64,000 nt of DNA from Isochrysis galbana. Lineage: Eukaryota > Haptophyta > Isochrysidales > Isochrysidaceae. The notes beneath the pieces were generated by a model. The model made no database searches and was not told the DNA's origin. It saw only the letters and a list, made by a program, of their open reading frames with translations. Of this stretch, positions 1-9,619 are shown in pieces; position 1 is the stretch's first letter, and the number at the start of each line of letters is the position of its first letter. The stretch lies in assembly GCA_018136815.1 (NCBI GenBank), contig CM030941.1, forward strand, positions 1,425,582 to 1,489,581, in the 5' to 3' direction. A program made the translations under genes and the position numbers.

Positions 1-474
1 CGGCTAACAAACATCTTCGACGCCCTGGACACACTGGCCCGACACCCGAGCACGCCGGATAAACCACGCGAACAAAACATTATAGATAGGCTCTTCGTAC
101 ACCCAAGCGGCCCATGCCCCAAGGCACTAGCAACGCTGTACATGCTCGCATGGAGGTACATCATAACGGACTTCTACAGGATATACTACGACAACGCCAC
201 GTTCTTAGAAGAATCGGTACTAATACGCACACTGGAAAGATTCACCAAGCTGAGCAAGGCGCTATTATTCGCCAACTCAACGGACTCCGCGCGAACCGCC
301 CAGGCGGGCATGGGGAGACAACCCAAAAAGAGGATAGACTTGGCCGACATCCGGCCACTCTACGGACTCGGCGAGAAGAACGAATTGACCCCCAGCGCGG
401 AGCTAGTATCCCTAGCTAGCAAGCTAGGGATGGAGCACCTAGTCGAGACAGAAACCGCGAAACACAAGAGATAG
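1..474 (+). pseudogene. C-terminal end of a non-LTR retrotransposon (LINE) ORF, cut by the window edge
   Basis: An open frame enters from base 1 and ends at TAG (472-474), giving 157 residues with no N-terminus in view. It aligns by eye with the C-terminal part of the minus-strand LINE near 48 kb: both have a 'LAWRYII/VAWRYIIS.DFYK' block, preceded by 'DRLFVHP/DRLFAYP'. In the other copy the segment follows a Cys/His motif of the type found at the C-terminus of many LINE reverse transcriptases, so this is the tail after the RT domain. No RT core lies inside the window here. The ORF is followed by a 3' UTR ending in a T-run that recurs near 11.9 kb. Whether the copy is intact cannot be judged. 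The family assignment rests on similarity within the window plus general LINE layout. Confidence 0.7.
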
Positions 475-765
475 AGGCGAATAACACGCCGGTGCACCAC
501 CCTTGGAACAACCACATTAAGAGATGCCTACTCTATCCTACCAACGTAAATCCAAAAGGCCTGCCCGGACCCCACACCCAAAACCGGGCCCTAGGTAGTG
601 TACTAGGGCCGCACCCCCGACACCGAAGACAAAGGAATGAGGGGGGGAAGGCAAGGGGGCGGAGAAAAGGGAGATAAGGGCGCTGGCTGATGTGCAGTAG
701 CAGTAGTATGCGCTGTCCAGCGATAGGTGTGTAGCCCTGAACCTTCAGATTTTTTTTTTAGGTGG
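475..765 (+). repeat. LINE 3' UTR ending in a T-rich terminus
   Basis: Non-coding tail of the LINE ending at 474. The stretch beginning 'GGGCCGCACCCCCGACACCG' (from about 608) and the terminal 'TAGCCCTGAACCTTCAGA' followed by a T-run (about 732-760) both recur, slightly diverged and in the same order, at about 11810-11985. The shared end marks the 3' terminus of the family. From about 766 to 1457 I see nothing I can name: a short minus-strand reading frame at 885-1214 has no recognisable domain. Confidence 0.6.
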
Positions 766-1457
766 TCGGATGCCTAGCCCGTCACATTCCACCATTCTTA
801 GCCGCTCGCTTTCCTCCTCCTTTTGCCGCACCTTTCTTTTGTCGGTGTCGGCACTGGTTGCTCATTCATTCAAGAGGGCGCAGTCTACAATGTTTTCACC
901 CTTAGAAAGATTTCATTGAGAATCAACGAGCATGTTTCACCTTTCGATATCTGCTCATATGCTCGGCCTTGCAAACGCCGGAGAACGTAGGCAGAGCCCC
1001 TAACATTTTCAGGTTGAGGTGCAAAGGTTGGAGATTGAATATGCGCAAATGCGCCGTCGTCCGTCACGCTAGCCGAACCCCAACCCCCAATTCGGCGGTA
1101 AACGAGTCCTCGTTGCGGTGGGTCTCGAGGGGCAACGAACGCTATGATTCTATGGACTACGTCTCTCGGGAGCCTCCATCCTTCACCCAATGAGTTGTTC
1201 CTCTGCAGCACCACATCTCTATACCGTGCATACAGCAGTACTCAACGAATGCAGGCGGATCAACGCTGATGTCCAGGACTGACAGGGTAAATCGGAGGAG
1301 GCACCTGGATGAATACACCACAATGCGATCGCCTCAGAAAGGGCCGATCTGGAGGTCGGCAGCTTCTGAAATCACAGGTACTTGATCAGGTAGTTTACCT
1401 TGCACATTCGAAACGAGAGCATACGAGACCACCAGCGCCTGAGGATAGCATCAAGGA

Positions 1458-2132
1458 TCACTGAGCAAGAGAACGGGAAACGGGAGCTAATGTCTGACCT
1501 AGAGTGCTCCAAGCTCTCTCTGCTGGCACCCAAACGTTAGGCATCCTCGATGAGCGTGCACGTACCATGACGTAGAAGACGAAGTTGGAGCCGATGATCG
1601 CGACGGACGATGGAATAGCACCAGATACGCTGGAGAAGAGGGAGGGAACGATCAGAAGGATATCCAACACCAGCGCTTGCTGTATATTGAAGCGAACGAA
1701 GCGCGAGAGTCCGGACGAAGGCCGTGTAAACACAGATAGACCAATGAAGGTGATGATCCCAGCAAATGGCAGAGAGTTGAATGCGATCACAAAAGGAAGA
1801 ACTGTTTTGGCAAACTCGAGCCCCCCGGGGACGTTGTTGAACACGTAAATACCGTATTGAAACCCGTCGATGAATGGGAGGAAATAGGGCAAAGTGGCAA
1901 AGACGCGCTCTGCCGGTGTTGGCTCCGAGGCGAGCATCCGAGGAGAACAAGCCCTGTGGGCACGCGCTTGCTGCGAGCGCTCGGAGGCCAACGAGGGCTT
2001 GATGGGCGTCACTGGCATGAGCGGTAGCATGTGGTGCATTTGCGGATGTGCCACATGCACCCATCCGTTGGTCGTGACGGCTGCTGGCGCGAACGCCGCA
2101 GTGGCCGCAAGGAGGCCCAGATGCAGCGGCAT
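1458..2132 (-). CDS. TIC20: Tic20-type component of the plastid inner-envelope protein translocon
   Basis: A single uninterrupted 224-residue frame, ATG at 2132 to TGA at 1458. The mature part has the Tic20 signature: a 'LPYFLPFIDGFQYG' segment, then hydrophobic helices, then 'RFNIQQALVLDILLIVPSL' before a last helix. About four membrane spans are predicted by eye. Tic20 forms the core of the protein-conducting channel in the inner plastid envelope. The N-terminal 75 residues form a hydrophobic leader 'LGLLAATAAFAPA' followed by a basic, Ser/Ala-rich region. This fits a signal peptide plus transit peptide, and AFAP is the cleavage-site motif used for red-lineage complex plastids. Upstream, only 69 bases separate the ATG from the LTR of a copia element in the same orientation, so the native promoter was probably displaced or overlapped. 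Family assignment is firm; the Tic20 subtype is not resolved. Confidence 0.88.
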   Translation of the reverse strand: MPLHLGLLAATAAFAPAAVTTNGWVHVAHPQMHHMLPLMPVTPIKPSLASERSQQARAHRACSPRMLASEPTPAERVFATLPYFLPFIDGFQYGIYVFNNVPGGLEFAKTVLPFVIAFNSLPFAGIITFIGLSVFTRPSSGLSRFVRFNIQQALVLDILLIVPSLFSSVSGAIPSSVAIIGSNFVFYVMVRARSSRMPNVWVPAERAWSTLGQTLAPVSRSLAQ

Positions 2133-2201
2133 CTTCGCCGAGAACGGCCTCCTCGCCGAGGCGATCGAGGGCTAGGAGTATTGGAGTATTACAGTATTAC
2201 A

Positions 2202-2460
2202 TGTCTGAAGTACACTCTATTCTCTATTCTCTTAATCCTCTACTCTACTCCTCCACTCTCCATCCTCCATTCCTCCATTTCTGTTCGAATAGAGCGCGTG
2301 GGACAGCCGTGGGCAGGCCCATACCGAGTAGCGAGACGAGGGCTAGATGTAGTATGGTCTTAGCGACGCAAGGAGGGGGACGAGATCGGAGGACACCCAA
2401 TTAAGCGTACACCAAGGCACATTGGGACTATGAGCCCCTTCTACTACAAAACTCCAGACA
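2202..2460 (-). repeat. 3' LTR of the copia element
   Basis: On the minus strand the sequence after the pol stop runs through a purine tract GGGGGAG (about 2461-2467), the expected polypurine tract. It then begins TGTCTGGAG and, 259 bases on, ends CTTCAGACA. The hexamer ends TGTCTG/CAGACA are inverted repeats, as LTRs require. No matching 5' LTR was found beyond gag. The flanking pentamer TTACA (2197-2201) would be the target duplication, but its partner is not visible. Confidence 0.65.
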
Positions 2461-2547
2461 CTCCCCCACAGCATGACACTGATGCTGCCTTAAAGACGAG
2501 GAAGGACGGACTCAGTCCGAAGACTGGAAGGGCTAACATCATATGCA

Positions 2548-5500
2548 TCAATCAGAATTGAGAAGTGTAGCCCGGTGACGATAGAAGGTTGTCTTATCAA
2601 GACATTTGGTGAAGATATCCGCTGTCATTTGTCCAGTACCAATCCAAATAGGAACTGATATCTTGTGGAGATATTGTTCTCGAGCGTACAGTAGCCAACG
2701 CTCATAATGGCGATTGCGAGCGGTGACTCCAGGATTCTTAATCGAGTTACGAGCAGCGGAATTGTCAGTATGAATGCCAATAGGTAGCGATCGAGGAAGA
2801 TCAACGAACTCGAACAGATGTAACATGAAGCGTAGATCCCGGGCCGCTAAAGCATATATGGCGGTCTCGGCCTCAGCAGAGGACTGCGCAACGATAGTCA
2901 GCTTCCTTGAACGAAATGAGATGGCCGCTCCCCCATACATAAGAGCGTAGCCTGCAAATGGTTTAGGCATGGATCCCCATGAAGAATCAGCGTAGATGTC
3001 GAGCTTATCAACAAATCCATCATAGGTTAACCCGAGGTGACGGGAGTGGTGCAAATAGCATAAGACGCCTAAGGCAGCCTCATAGCAATCCGGAGATGGG
3101 TCATGCATAAATTGACATAGGAACGAAACATAGAAAGCAACATCCGGCCGCGTAATGGTGATCCATAGAAGTGAGCCGATGAGCTTGAGATACGACTTAT
3201 TTCGCATTTGTGAACGTTCGAGGTCACTTGAGGCGACACCTAGCTTGTGAAAGTGGTCAATCTTGGAAGCACAGACGGGGACTCCAAAGTCCTTAGAACA
3301 AGACTTACTCAAGAATTCAGTGTGTACATCCTCAATATAACGTGTTTGACGTAGCAACATGGTTCGTTTGTCGCGATCTCGAGTGATTTCGTAGCCCAGA
3401 AATCGAGTTGGCTCACCAACGATGCTAATATTAAACCGCTTCGCGTAATCGGCTAGAAATTCGTCGACAACGGCACGACTACCACGAGGGTATCTAACGA
3501 GCATGTTATCAACATAAATAGCAAGATAGACCGTTGGACCATCAGCGTACCTTTTCCGAAAGAAGTTGGGCTCGCAAGACGATTGCTCAAAGCCTATGGA
3601 GACGAGAGTGTTCGTATTGGTGGTCATATACTGATAGCCGGCCTGTCGAGTCCCTTCAAGTGGCGCTAACAGCAAACAGGCAGCGTACTGAGGGTCCTCA
3701 AAGCCTGTTGGCTGCTGAACATATAGCGGATTATCGTCGTTATCGGCTGATGAGAACGCTTTAACTGTGTCAACCTCAAGCAAGTCATCATCGGCAGTAT
3801 TGGCAGCGGCCAAAAATAGTCGAGTACTCTCATGTCGCAGAGTTCCACAGAACGTCTCCGTAAAATCCACGCCTGGGACTTGACTGTAGCCACATGCCAC
3901 CCAGCGAGCCTTGAAGCGATCAACAGAACCATCAGCGTTGTATTTTACCTTGAAAACCCACTTTCCTCTCATTGGTTTGCGTCCGCTTGGTATCTCTTTC
4001 GCAGTAACGAGTCGCCACGCCCTGTTGATCTCATGCTTCCCTCGAACATCTTCGGCCATAGCTTCTCGCCATTTCTCACCATAAATGGGGTCCTCAACGG
4101 CTTCGCGAAAGGTGCGAGGCTCAGGAATCGGTCCCTCGAACGAAACGGCCGCCGAGAGAGCTGAAAGCAACTCCCCCACGGCGCGACCGGGCGCGGCGGA
4201 CAGCGGCGCAGAAACGAGACGGACGGACGCAGAGGGACCAGAGGGAGAATCAGCGGAACAGGCCGGTTGGGTAAGAGTGGCGGGGCCAACGGGGCGGGCG
4301 GGGAGTGGAGGCGGCGGCTCTCTCTCTTGAGAAGAGAGACGGCGAGACGGGAGGGAGAGAGCCGCGAGCGGCGGACGAGGCTCGCGAGAATCAGCCAAGC
4401 CGGACGAATACGATGTGAAAGTGGTTTCTCGAAAATCCACATCGCGAGCGGTGGTGATACGACGGAGCGAGGGGATCCACACGAAGTACCCCCGGCGGCG
4501 AGAGTCCCAGCCGAGGTGAACGGCAGGCAAGCGACGGGGGGCGAGCTTGTGAGGTATATCCGCGTCGCGGACATTCACGAAACAATCGCAGAGCATCACG
4601 CGGAAGCGATCGAGCGGAGGGAGAGAACGAGAGGGGTCAGCGCGAGACCATGGGGCAGCGGGGGGGTCGAATGCAAATGAAGGAAGCGAGTTTGCAATAG
4701 AAACGGCTTGAGTCATCAAGAAAGGCCAGAAAGACAACTGCATCTGGTCTCCCCCAGCGTGCGCAAGCATCACCCGGACGGCACGCAAGAGAATTCCCCA
4801 CGCGCGCTCTGCAACGCCATTCGTCTCGTGCACATCGGCCACGGAGTAAGATCGGCGAATCCCTAGTTCGGAACAGAAAGAATCAATAGTCGCTGCAGTA
4901 AACTCAGTGCCATTATCGGTGTGCCATTCATCAACCACACCGGGAGACGCCGTAGAGCGGAGTAGGTAAGCGTGGTCGCCAACATATGTCTGAGCGGCGA
5001 GCAGAATCTCATCTGCCGACTTATCGCGTAGAAAGTAGACTGCCATAAGACGAGAGTACATGTCTACAAAAACTACGGCATATTTGAGGCCACGAGTAGA
5101 TGGTGGGAACGGACCACAAGTATCAGAGACGACACGTTCACCAAAATGAGCATAGATGCGAGGGTTGGCCGGGCTAGAAGCGTGTGGTTTACGCCGACGA
5201 TTGAGATGACAAGCCGTGCAATCGAGAGCTTTCGCAGATGCATGTGAGCTGTGCTGATCGCGCGCTAACATGGAGGCTCGAATCCGATTGACGCCAAAGT
5301 GAGCTAGCCGGGCATGCCATAAAGCGGCCGTAGTAGGCTCATCTGAGACGTCGGAGGCGGTGAGAGCGGCATCGAAGCCAATGGTGTAGTGAAGGCCGGA
5401 GGTAGCCATTCGGGCTAACTCCCCCCCGGGGAGCTTCAAGTAGCGATCGTCGTTGAGATAGGTGTGAATGCCATCGTTCTCATAGCCAGCGCGACAACTG

Positions 5501-5973
5501 AAGAGCCTAGCCGTGAGGGACGGGACAACACGCACTCCAGTGAGCCGCACGGGGACGGAAACGGTCTCAAATTGTCCGGGCCGGTTGCGAATCGGCCGCT
5601 GAGCGCTGAGAACGATCGTCATATTGCCAACATGGGTAACTGGTACACGGCTACCGTCTCCAATGATGATGTGAGAGCTTGGGTCGGAGTCGGTGACGAG
5701 ATCTAACTCCCTATGATCGGAGATACAATGACGAGTCGCTCCACAATCGACAATGAATTCGCTCGAGGACTCTACGAGGAAGGCGATTTCCGAACCTCGA
5801 GCACGCCGGCTAGCGCGTGAGTAGCGTGTAACTAAGGCGATCGAACTGATCAAACCAATCAAACAAACAATCGACAAACCAATCGAGGCGACCGAGCCAG
5901 TCGAAGTCGAAGCAATCGAAGCAATTAATAGCGCCCACGCAACCGCGGGCCAAGCGGTTACGCTGCGTTGTCC
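2548..5973 (-). CDS. copia Pol polyprotein (protease, integrase, RT, RNase H)
   Basis: Read in one frame from just after the gag TAG to TGA at 2548, about 1141 residues. Visible in order: aspartic protease 'FIVDCGATRHCISDH'; integrase HHCC zinc site (H..H then CTAC); integrase core with D in 'VVSDTCGPF', D in 'HTDNGTEF' and E in 'ETNGVAERAWG'; RT with 'KWVFKVKYNADGSVDRFKAR'; RNase H with 'AQSSAEAETAIYALA'. The RT active-site box reads YVDN rather than YVDD (the Asn codon is at 3505-3507), so this copy may be catalytically dead. No conventional ATG is needed if Pol is made as a Gag-Pol readthrough: the frame is continuous with gag except for the single TAG. The rest of the polyprotein has no stop or frameshift, which implies a fairly recent insertion. 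Confidence 0.88.
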   Translation of the reverse strand, partial: GQRSVTAWPAVAWALLIASIASTSTGSVASIGLSIVCLIGLISSIALVTRYSRASRRARGSEIAFLVESSSEFIVDCGATRHCISDHRELDLVTDSDPSSHIIIGDGSRVPVTHVGNMTIVLSAQRPIRNRPGQFETVSVPVRLTGVRVVPSLTARLFSCRAGYENDGIHTYLNDDRYLKLPGGELARMATSGLHYTIGFDAALTASDVSDEPTTAALWHARLAHFGVNRIRASMLARDQHSSHASAKALDCTACHLNRRRKPHASSPANPRIYAHFGERVVSDTCGPFPPSTRGLKYAVVFVDMYSRLMAVYFLRDKSADEILLAAQTYVGDHAYLLRSTASPGVVDEWHTDNGTEFTAATIDSFCSELGIRRSYSVADVHETNGVAERAWGILLRAVRVMLAHAGGDQMQLSFWPFLMTQAVSIANSLPSFAFDPPAAPWSRADPSRSLPPLDRFRVMLCDCFVNVRDADIPHKLAPRRLPAVHLGWDSRRRGYFVWIPSLRRITTARDVDFRETTFTSYSSGLADSREPRPPLAALSLPSRRLSSQEREPPPPLPARPVGPATLTQPACSADSPSGPSASVRLVSAPLSAAPGRAVGELLSALSAAVSFEGPIPEPRTFREAVEDPIYGEKWREAMAEDVRGKHEINRAWRLVTAKEIPSGRKPMRGKWVFKVKYNADGSVDRFKARWVACGYSQVPGVDFTETFCGTLRHESTRLFLAAANTADDDLLEVDTVKAFSSADNDDNPLYVQQPTGFEDPQYAACLLLAPLEGTRQAGYQYMTTNTNTLVSIGFEQSSCEPNFFRKRYADGPTVYLAIYVDNMLVRYPRGSRAVVDEFLADYAKRFNISIVGEPTRFLGYEITRDRDKRTMLLRQTRYIEDVHTEFLSKSCSKDFGVPVCASKIDHFHKLGVASSDLERSQMRNKSYLKLIGSLLWITITRPDVAFYVSFLCQFMHDPSPDCYEAALGVLCYLHHSRHLGLTYDGFVDKLDIYADSSWGSMPKPFAGYALMYGGAAISFRSRKLTIVAQSSAEAETAIYALAARDLRFMLHLFEFVDLPRSLPIGIHTDNSAARNSIKNPGVTARNRHYERWLLYAREQYLHKISVPIWIGTGQMTADIFTKCLDKTTFYRHRATLLNSD

Positions 5974-5976
5974 CTA
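5937..5976 (-). promoter_or_regulatory. candidate gag-pol stop-codon readthrough signal (copia)
   Basis: The only barrier between gag and pol is TAG (5974-5976), followed by GGA. After a 10-nt spacer (5964-5973), the transcript can form a 10-bp stem: 5954-5963 pairs with 5937-5946, including two G-U pairs and a 7-nt loop. A UAG-GGA followed closely by structure is the layout of known retroviral gag-pol readthrough sites. This is sequence-based inference; no translation data are available. Confidence 0.5.
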
Positions 5977-6537
5977 GTGGGACCCACCAAGAGCCAAGAG
6001 GGCGGCGCCATCGGTAGCGCCATCGAGCCAATCGTCGTGGGTATCCTCCTCTTGAGAGGCACCTTCCTCAGCGACATTAACATTGGGACGGGCCGGCGGC
6101 TTGCCGCCCTTTTTGGAAGACTGACGGCTCTGTTTCGCCGGCTTAGATCGCGAGCTCGCGCGCTGCAATGCCGCAAGCCAATCAGCAAGATTGACGGATT
6201 GGTCAGCCGGCGTCGGGCATTGATTTGCTTGGTGATTGCACCCTTGGCACCTGTAGCATCGGGGGGCCGTTAGGGCTTGCGCTGCGGTGATAGCTCGACG
6301 CTGCGGCTGCGCTTTACTAGCGGTAGAATCTGATGCGACAGCGGCGTCGGGGCGAGTCCCGCCGGTCGCTCGGCGCCCGCCTTCCTTTGGTGCTGTAATG
6401 GCTCCCTGATGAAACTTCATTACCCAAAGCGGCGAGAGCCATGCTTGAAGAGCATAGAGAGAGCGATGAGCTGCGTCGGCGGGGTCTTTGAAACGGCGAG
6501 CGGCCGGCGCAGCCGCGATACTAGTAGTATGATGCAT
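5974..6537 (-). CDS. copia Gag, C-terminal part with CCHC zinc knuckle
   Basis: 188 residues ending in TAG at 5974-5976. The nucleocapsid zinc knuckle 'CYRCQGCNHQANQC' has C-X2-C-X4-H-X4-C spacing and lies in a basic, Ser/Lys-rich region. The capsid-like N-terminal half expected of copia Gag is missing or replaced by the Ala-rich start, and a stop codon lies only 5 codons upstream of the ATG, so the protein is probably truncated. The frame after the TAG is the Pol frame. Confidence 0.72.
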   Translation of the reverse strand: MHHTTSIAAAPAARRFKDPADAAHRSLYALQAWLSPLWVMKFHQGAITAPKEGGRRATGGTRPDAAVASDSTASKAQPQRRAITAAQALTAPRCYRCQGCNHQANQCPTPADQSVNLADWLAALQRASSRSKPAKQSRQSSKKGGKPPARPNVNVAEEGASQEEDTHDDWLDGATDGAALLALGGSH

Positions 6538-6552
6538 AATATCAAAAGAATG

Positions 6553-7580
6553 TCACATTTCCCCCTTATTCTTATTCTTATTCACAATCACTTATCACAT
6601 ATCCTTATTCTGGCCACGGAACACTGACCACCGACCCCTGACACAACACGCCCGATGGCAATAGGCAATACAAATACAAAAAAAAGACCACTCTACCATC
6701 TACCATGTAGATGAAGATGACAAGTTGATGCCCAGCGAAAACTGCAACTGCCAGTTGCAACTGCAACGCTTGGTCCTGGTCGTCAGGCTATGGGTAGAAC
6801 AAATATAGTTATAGTTACCCTGGCCATGGCCATGGCAATAGCAATATTTAATGGAAATAAGCAATAAGGTTATGTGTGATGTGTGATTGTGGAGGTCGCC
6901 GTAAGGCGCGGGACTTCTTCCGTCCCCTTTCAGCCCTTTTTTTTGTGACGTCTACCGACCCCCCCTCCCAACCCTCCCCCTCCCCCCCCCCCGCTCCCCC
7001 CTTACTCCCCTCTCCCCTCCCCCTTCTCCCTTCTCCCTTCTCCCTTCCCCCCCCCCCCCCCCCCGGCACGCACATACGCACATAGACGCGGCGCGCTCAC
7101 CACCTAGAGGCACAGGAGGAAGACGAGAACTGTGGAGAGGGGAGTGGGGCTGTGGCTGTGGAGCGTGTGGAGGTGGAGGAGGAGGCGGCGCGGGAACGAG
7201 TGACGGGCCCGGGCCGGGAGGCGGGCGAGGCGGAGGGCGGGTCGCTGCTAGCGTCGAGAAGGCGCCATTGGAAGTCGGAGGAAGCGAGGTCGTGAGAGGG
7301 TGCAACTTGAGGTTCCTTTTTTTACAGACGAGGGGGGCGGAGGGGGCGAGGACGGGAGGAGCGAGGGCGGGGGGAGCGAGAGCGAGGGCGGGGGGAGCGA
7401 GGGCAAAGGGGGCGAGGGCGGGGGGAGCGAGGGCGGAGGAGAGGGCAATGTGGGCGGCAGAAAAGGCGTGGCAGGCACAAAGAAAGCGCTCGCGGGCACA
7501 CAAACAAGCAACCAGCGCAGCCGTGTCGCCCGTGCACGCTTCACGTCGCCCGTGCACGCTTCACGGACAAACCAGGAGAG
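6553..7580. repeat. intergenic low-complexity stretch, C/T- and G-rich
   Basis: No gene seen. Holds C/T-rich tracts (about 6955-7065, with long C-runs) and a G-rich minisatellite with a 15-base unit close to GAGGGCGGGGGGAGC (about 7330-7445). A short tandem duplication lies at about 7538-7572. 'AGAGGCACAGGAGGA' near 7105 resembles the interior of the dispersed tail element described at 41.1 kb. Reading frames here are by-products of skewed composition. Confidence 0.5.
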
Positions 7581-7765
7581 AAGGGCCGCGGCGAGCCGCG
7601 GCCACTCGTTTCGGCGAGAGAGTTTAGCGCTTCTGGGCCCCTAGTTTCACGAGTGCCCCCCCCCTCCCCCCCTGCGTTGTTTTTCCCCGAAAGGGGTTTT
7701 CCCCCAGTGTGGCCTCCAGGAGAGGGCGTGTTGGTGCTGGGGTGCGCAGGGTCGGTGCGTGCACT
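7581..7765 (+). repeat. dispersed repeat R1, copy without MITE
   Basis: About 185 bases matching 39645-40078 once a 234-bp insertion in that copy is removed. Shared landmarks are 'GCCGCGGCCACTCG', 'GGGCCCCTAG.TTCACGAG', a C-run, 'CCCGAAAGGGGTTT.CCCCCAG' and 'GGTGCGCAGGGTCGGTGC'. The octamer TTCACGAG is single here (7646-7653) and duplicated in the other copy, so this is the empty-site allele for that insertion. From 7766 to 8587 I see no supported gene. Confidence 0.7.
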
Positions 7766-8587
7766 GGGGGGAGGACAAATATCGAGGGGAGGGGGCAGTG
7801 CTCCCTCCCCCCGGTAGCACTCGGACACCTGGCTCGTCAGGCATGGCGGGATTCCGGGACGGAAAAGTTGTGTCCAATTAGCTAGTGGGGTTGGCTAGGA
7901 TATAACTAATTATTTTGTTTGTTTGTATTTGTAGCCCGACTGTGTGAGTGTGGGTGTGAGGGCATTGCCCGGGGGCATCCCTCATGGAGTCGATGAGTGT
8001 CGAGGCCGAATTTGGCGAGGCCGGGTGAGGTGAGAAAGACCTTGCTAGCTGGCAAAACGCATAGCCGGCTGGCAAACAAACAAGCGAAGGCGAGCAGCGA
8101 GGCGCGAGGGATCCCTTGTTGGTTGTTGGGACCGCCAACGAGACAACTGGCACATCGTCCGGGACAGCACGCAGACAATGAAGAAATGCGGGCAAATTCA
8201 CGATCCCATGTGTGGCCTTCTCCTCAGAGAGATCCCATTTTGGCTTCTTTCGCAGCTCCTTGAGCACATCACCACACACGCATGCCCGCGCCCACGTACA
8301 ATCTGTGATGTGCATGTGCTTGAAGGAAATGGTATCGCATAGAATAGTATGTGGGGCAAGGGTCAACAAAGCAAGAATGCTGAATCAGACGAGCACGTTG
8401 GGGATCCGGTCGCGTGTCGCTTTTCATGATCTACCGTCTAATTAATCCACCAACTACATGCAGCGCAACAGTGACGGGACAGAAGCGACAATTGGCAACT
8501 CCACCAGCCTGCAAGCGCCGTCCTCGACTGCCGGTCCAAAAATCATTGCTCGTAGAGCACACGAGGCGGTCGAGGCGTGCATTTCAC

Positions 8588-9025
8588 TCAAGGTGTGGTG
8601 GTCGTAGCGGTAGCAGGCAGCCCGGGCCCGGTGCCCATATAAAATTTGCCTTCCCAAACGACTCCCTGAGTGTCTGTCAGGGTGCCAGTACCGTGCATCT
8701 GTCCTTGCGCAAAACTGCCTTCATAGAAAGCACCATCTGGGAAGGTATATTTTCCTGACCCACTGTACACGTTGTCCACAAAGTCTCCCTCGTACTTCGC
8801 GCCCGATGCATATCGAAAAACTCCGCGACCATGCATCTTGTCGTTTTGCCATTCCCCTTGGTATGACTGACCTTTCACGATACCGTCGATGTACAGGCCG
8901 TGGCCGTGGCGCTGCCTGACTCCATCCACGATGATCCAATCACCGTCGTACTTGGAGCCATCAGGGAGCAGAAAGGCTCCTTTTCCCTCCTGGGGCTCGA
9001 CTGGCTCGGAGTCTTCCTCTGCCAT
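8588..9025 (-). CDS. MORN-repeat protein, MORN2-like
   Basis: 145 residues if translation starts at the ATG at 9025 (MAEEDSEPVEPQ); an upstream in-frame ATG at 9121 would add 32 residues that look unlike the family. MORN repeats are visible as 'GKGAFLLPDGSKYDGDW', 'YQGEWQNDKMHGRGVF', 'YEGDFVDNVYSGSGKYTF' and 'YEGSFAQGQMHGTGTL'. The C-terminal 'LTDTQGVVWEGKFYMG' closely follows the end of animal MORN2. MORN repeats bind membranes and scaffold proteins; MORN2-type proteins are found with ciliary and secretory structures. The ciliary link fits DNAAF11 elsewhere in the window but is inference. Ends in TGA. No intron is needed. Confidence 0.75.
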   Translation of the reverse strand: MAEEDSEPVEPQEGKGAFLLPDGSKYDGDWIIVDGVRQRHGHGLYIDGIVKGQSYQGEWQNDKMHGRGVFRYASGAKYEGDFVDNVYSGSGKYTFPDGAFYEGSFAQGQMHGTGTLTDTQGVVWEGKFYMGTGPGLPATATTTTP

Positions 9026-9121
9026 TGCAGGAGTACTCTCGAGCAGGAGCAGGAACGGCCGCCTGTGGCCCGAATATTGTATTATTGTGACATTCTCTGA
9101 ACACCACGTCTTGCCCTTCAC

Positions 9122-9619
9122 TCGCTCATTCTCACTTACTCCCTCTCATAGATCATAGATCATAGAGTAGTACTAGTAGTAGAGGCTTGAGCTTCTCAAA
9201 ACGGCCCCATTTCTATTGGAAAGCTTAAAATGGGAGCCATAGACCTCTACTCTAGAGGTTGCTCCAACTAGATGAAAGTTGCCCCCTGTCACTACCTAGG
9301 CCGACATGTGCTTCTATTTCTATTTTCAAAAGATGGTGGTGGTGACTCACGACTCACAGTGACGTTCTGCGCAAGTGCGCGCCGAAACGCAAACGATGGA
9401 CGATGGAGCCTCACAAACCAGCCCCGACATCAAGGGCAGGGGGGCAAGGTGGCGTTCCGTCGAATATAGATATGGGATATGGGACACAACGAAAGTTGAG
9501 CCATGGTCCATGGTCCGTTTGCATCAATACTCGAATGCATGTAAACATAACACTAGACACTAGAATTGAGAATTGAGCCCACTGGCGGTACACATGTTGC
9601 AAACCACCCGCTCGACAAC
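9122..9619. other. intergenic, nothing recognised
   Basis: No gene or repeat that I can support. A 'GCGTTCCGTCGAATATAG' string near 9450 shares its first ten bases with the dispersed GTTCCGTC motif but lacks the rest of it. Confidence 0.4.

Larger units (their letters stand above)
2202..6552 (-). mobile_element. Ty1/copia LTR retrotransposon, 5'-truncated
   Basis: Order along the minus strand: partial gag with one zinc knuckle, an in-frame TAG, protease, integrase, reverse transcriptase, RNase H, polypurine tract, 3' LTR. Protease-integrase-RT order is diagnostic of copia. Gag is short (188 residues) and is preceded by a stop codon at about 6550-6552, and no 5' LTR is seen, so the 5' end appears lost. 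The element sits directly upstream of Tic20 in the same direction. Confidence 0.85.

Noticed and set aside
885-1214. 109-codon minus-strand frame with 'LPRDVVHRIIAFVAPRD', reminiscent of an F-box start
   Set aside because: One short resemblance only, no following repeat domain, and no supporting start or splice context.
6848-7828. Overlapping Pro-, Gly- or Arg-rich frames on both strands
   Set aside because: Caused by C/G runs and the GAGGGCGGGG minisatellite. None has a domain or a plausible start and splice structure.
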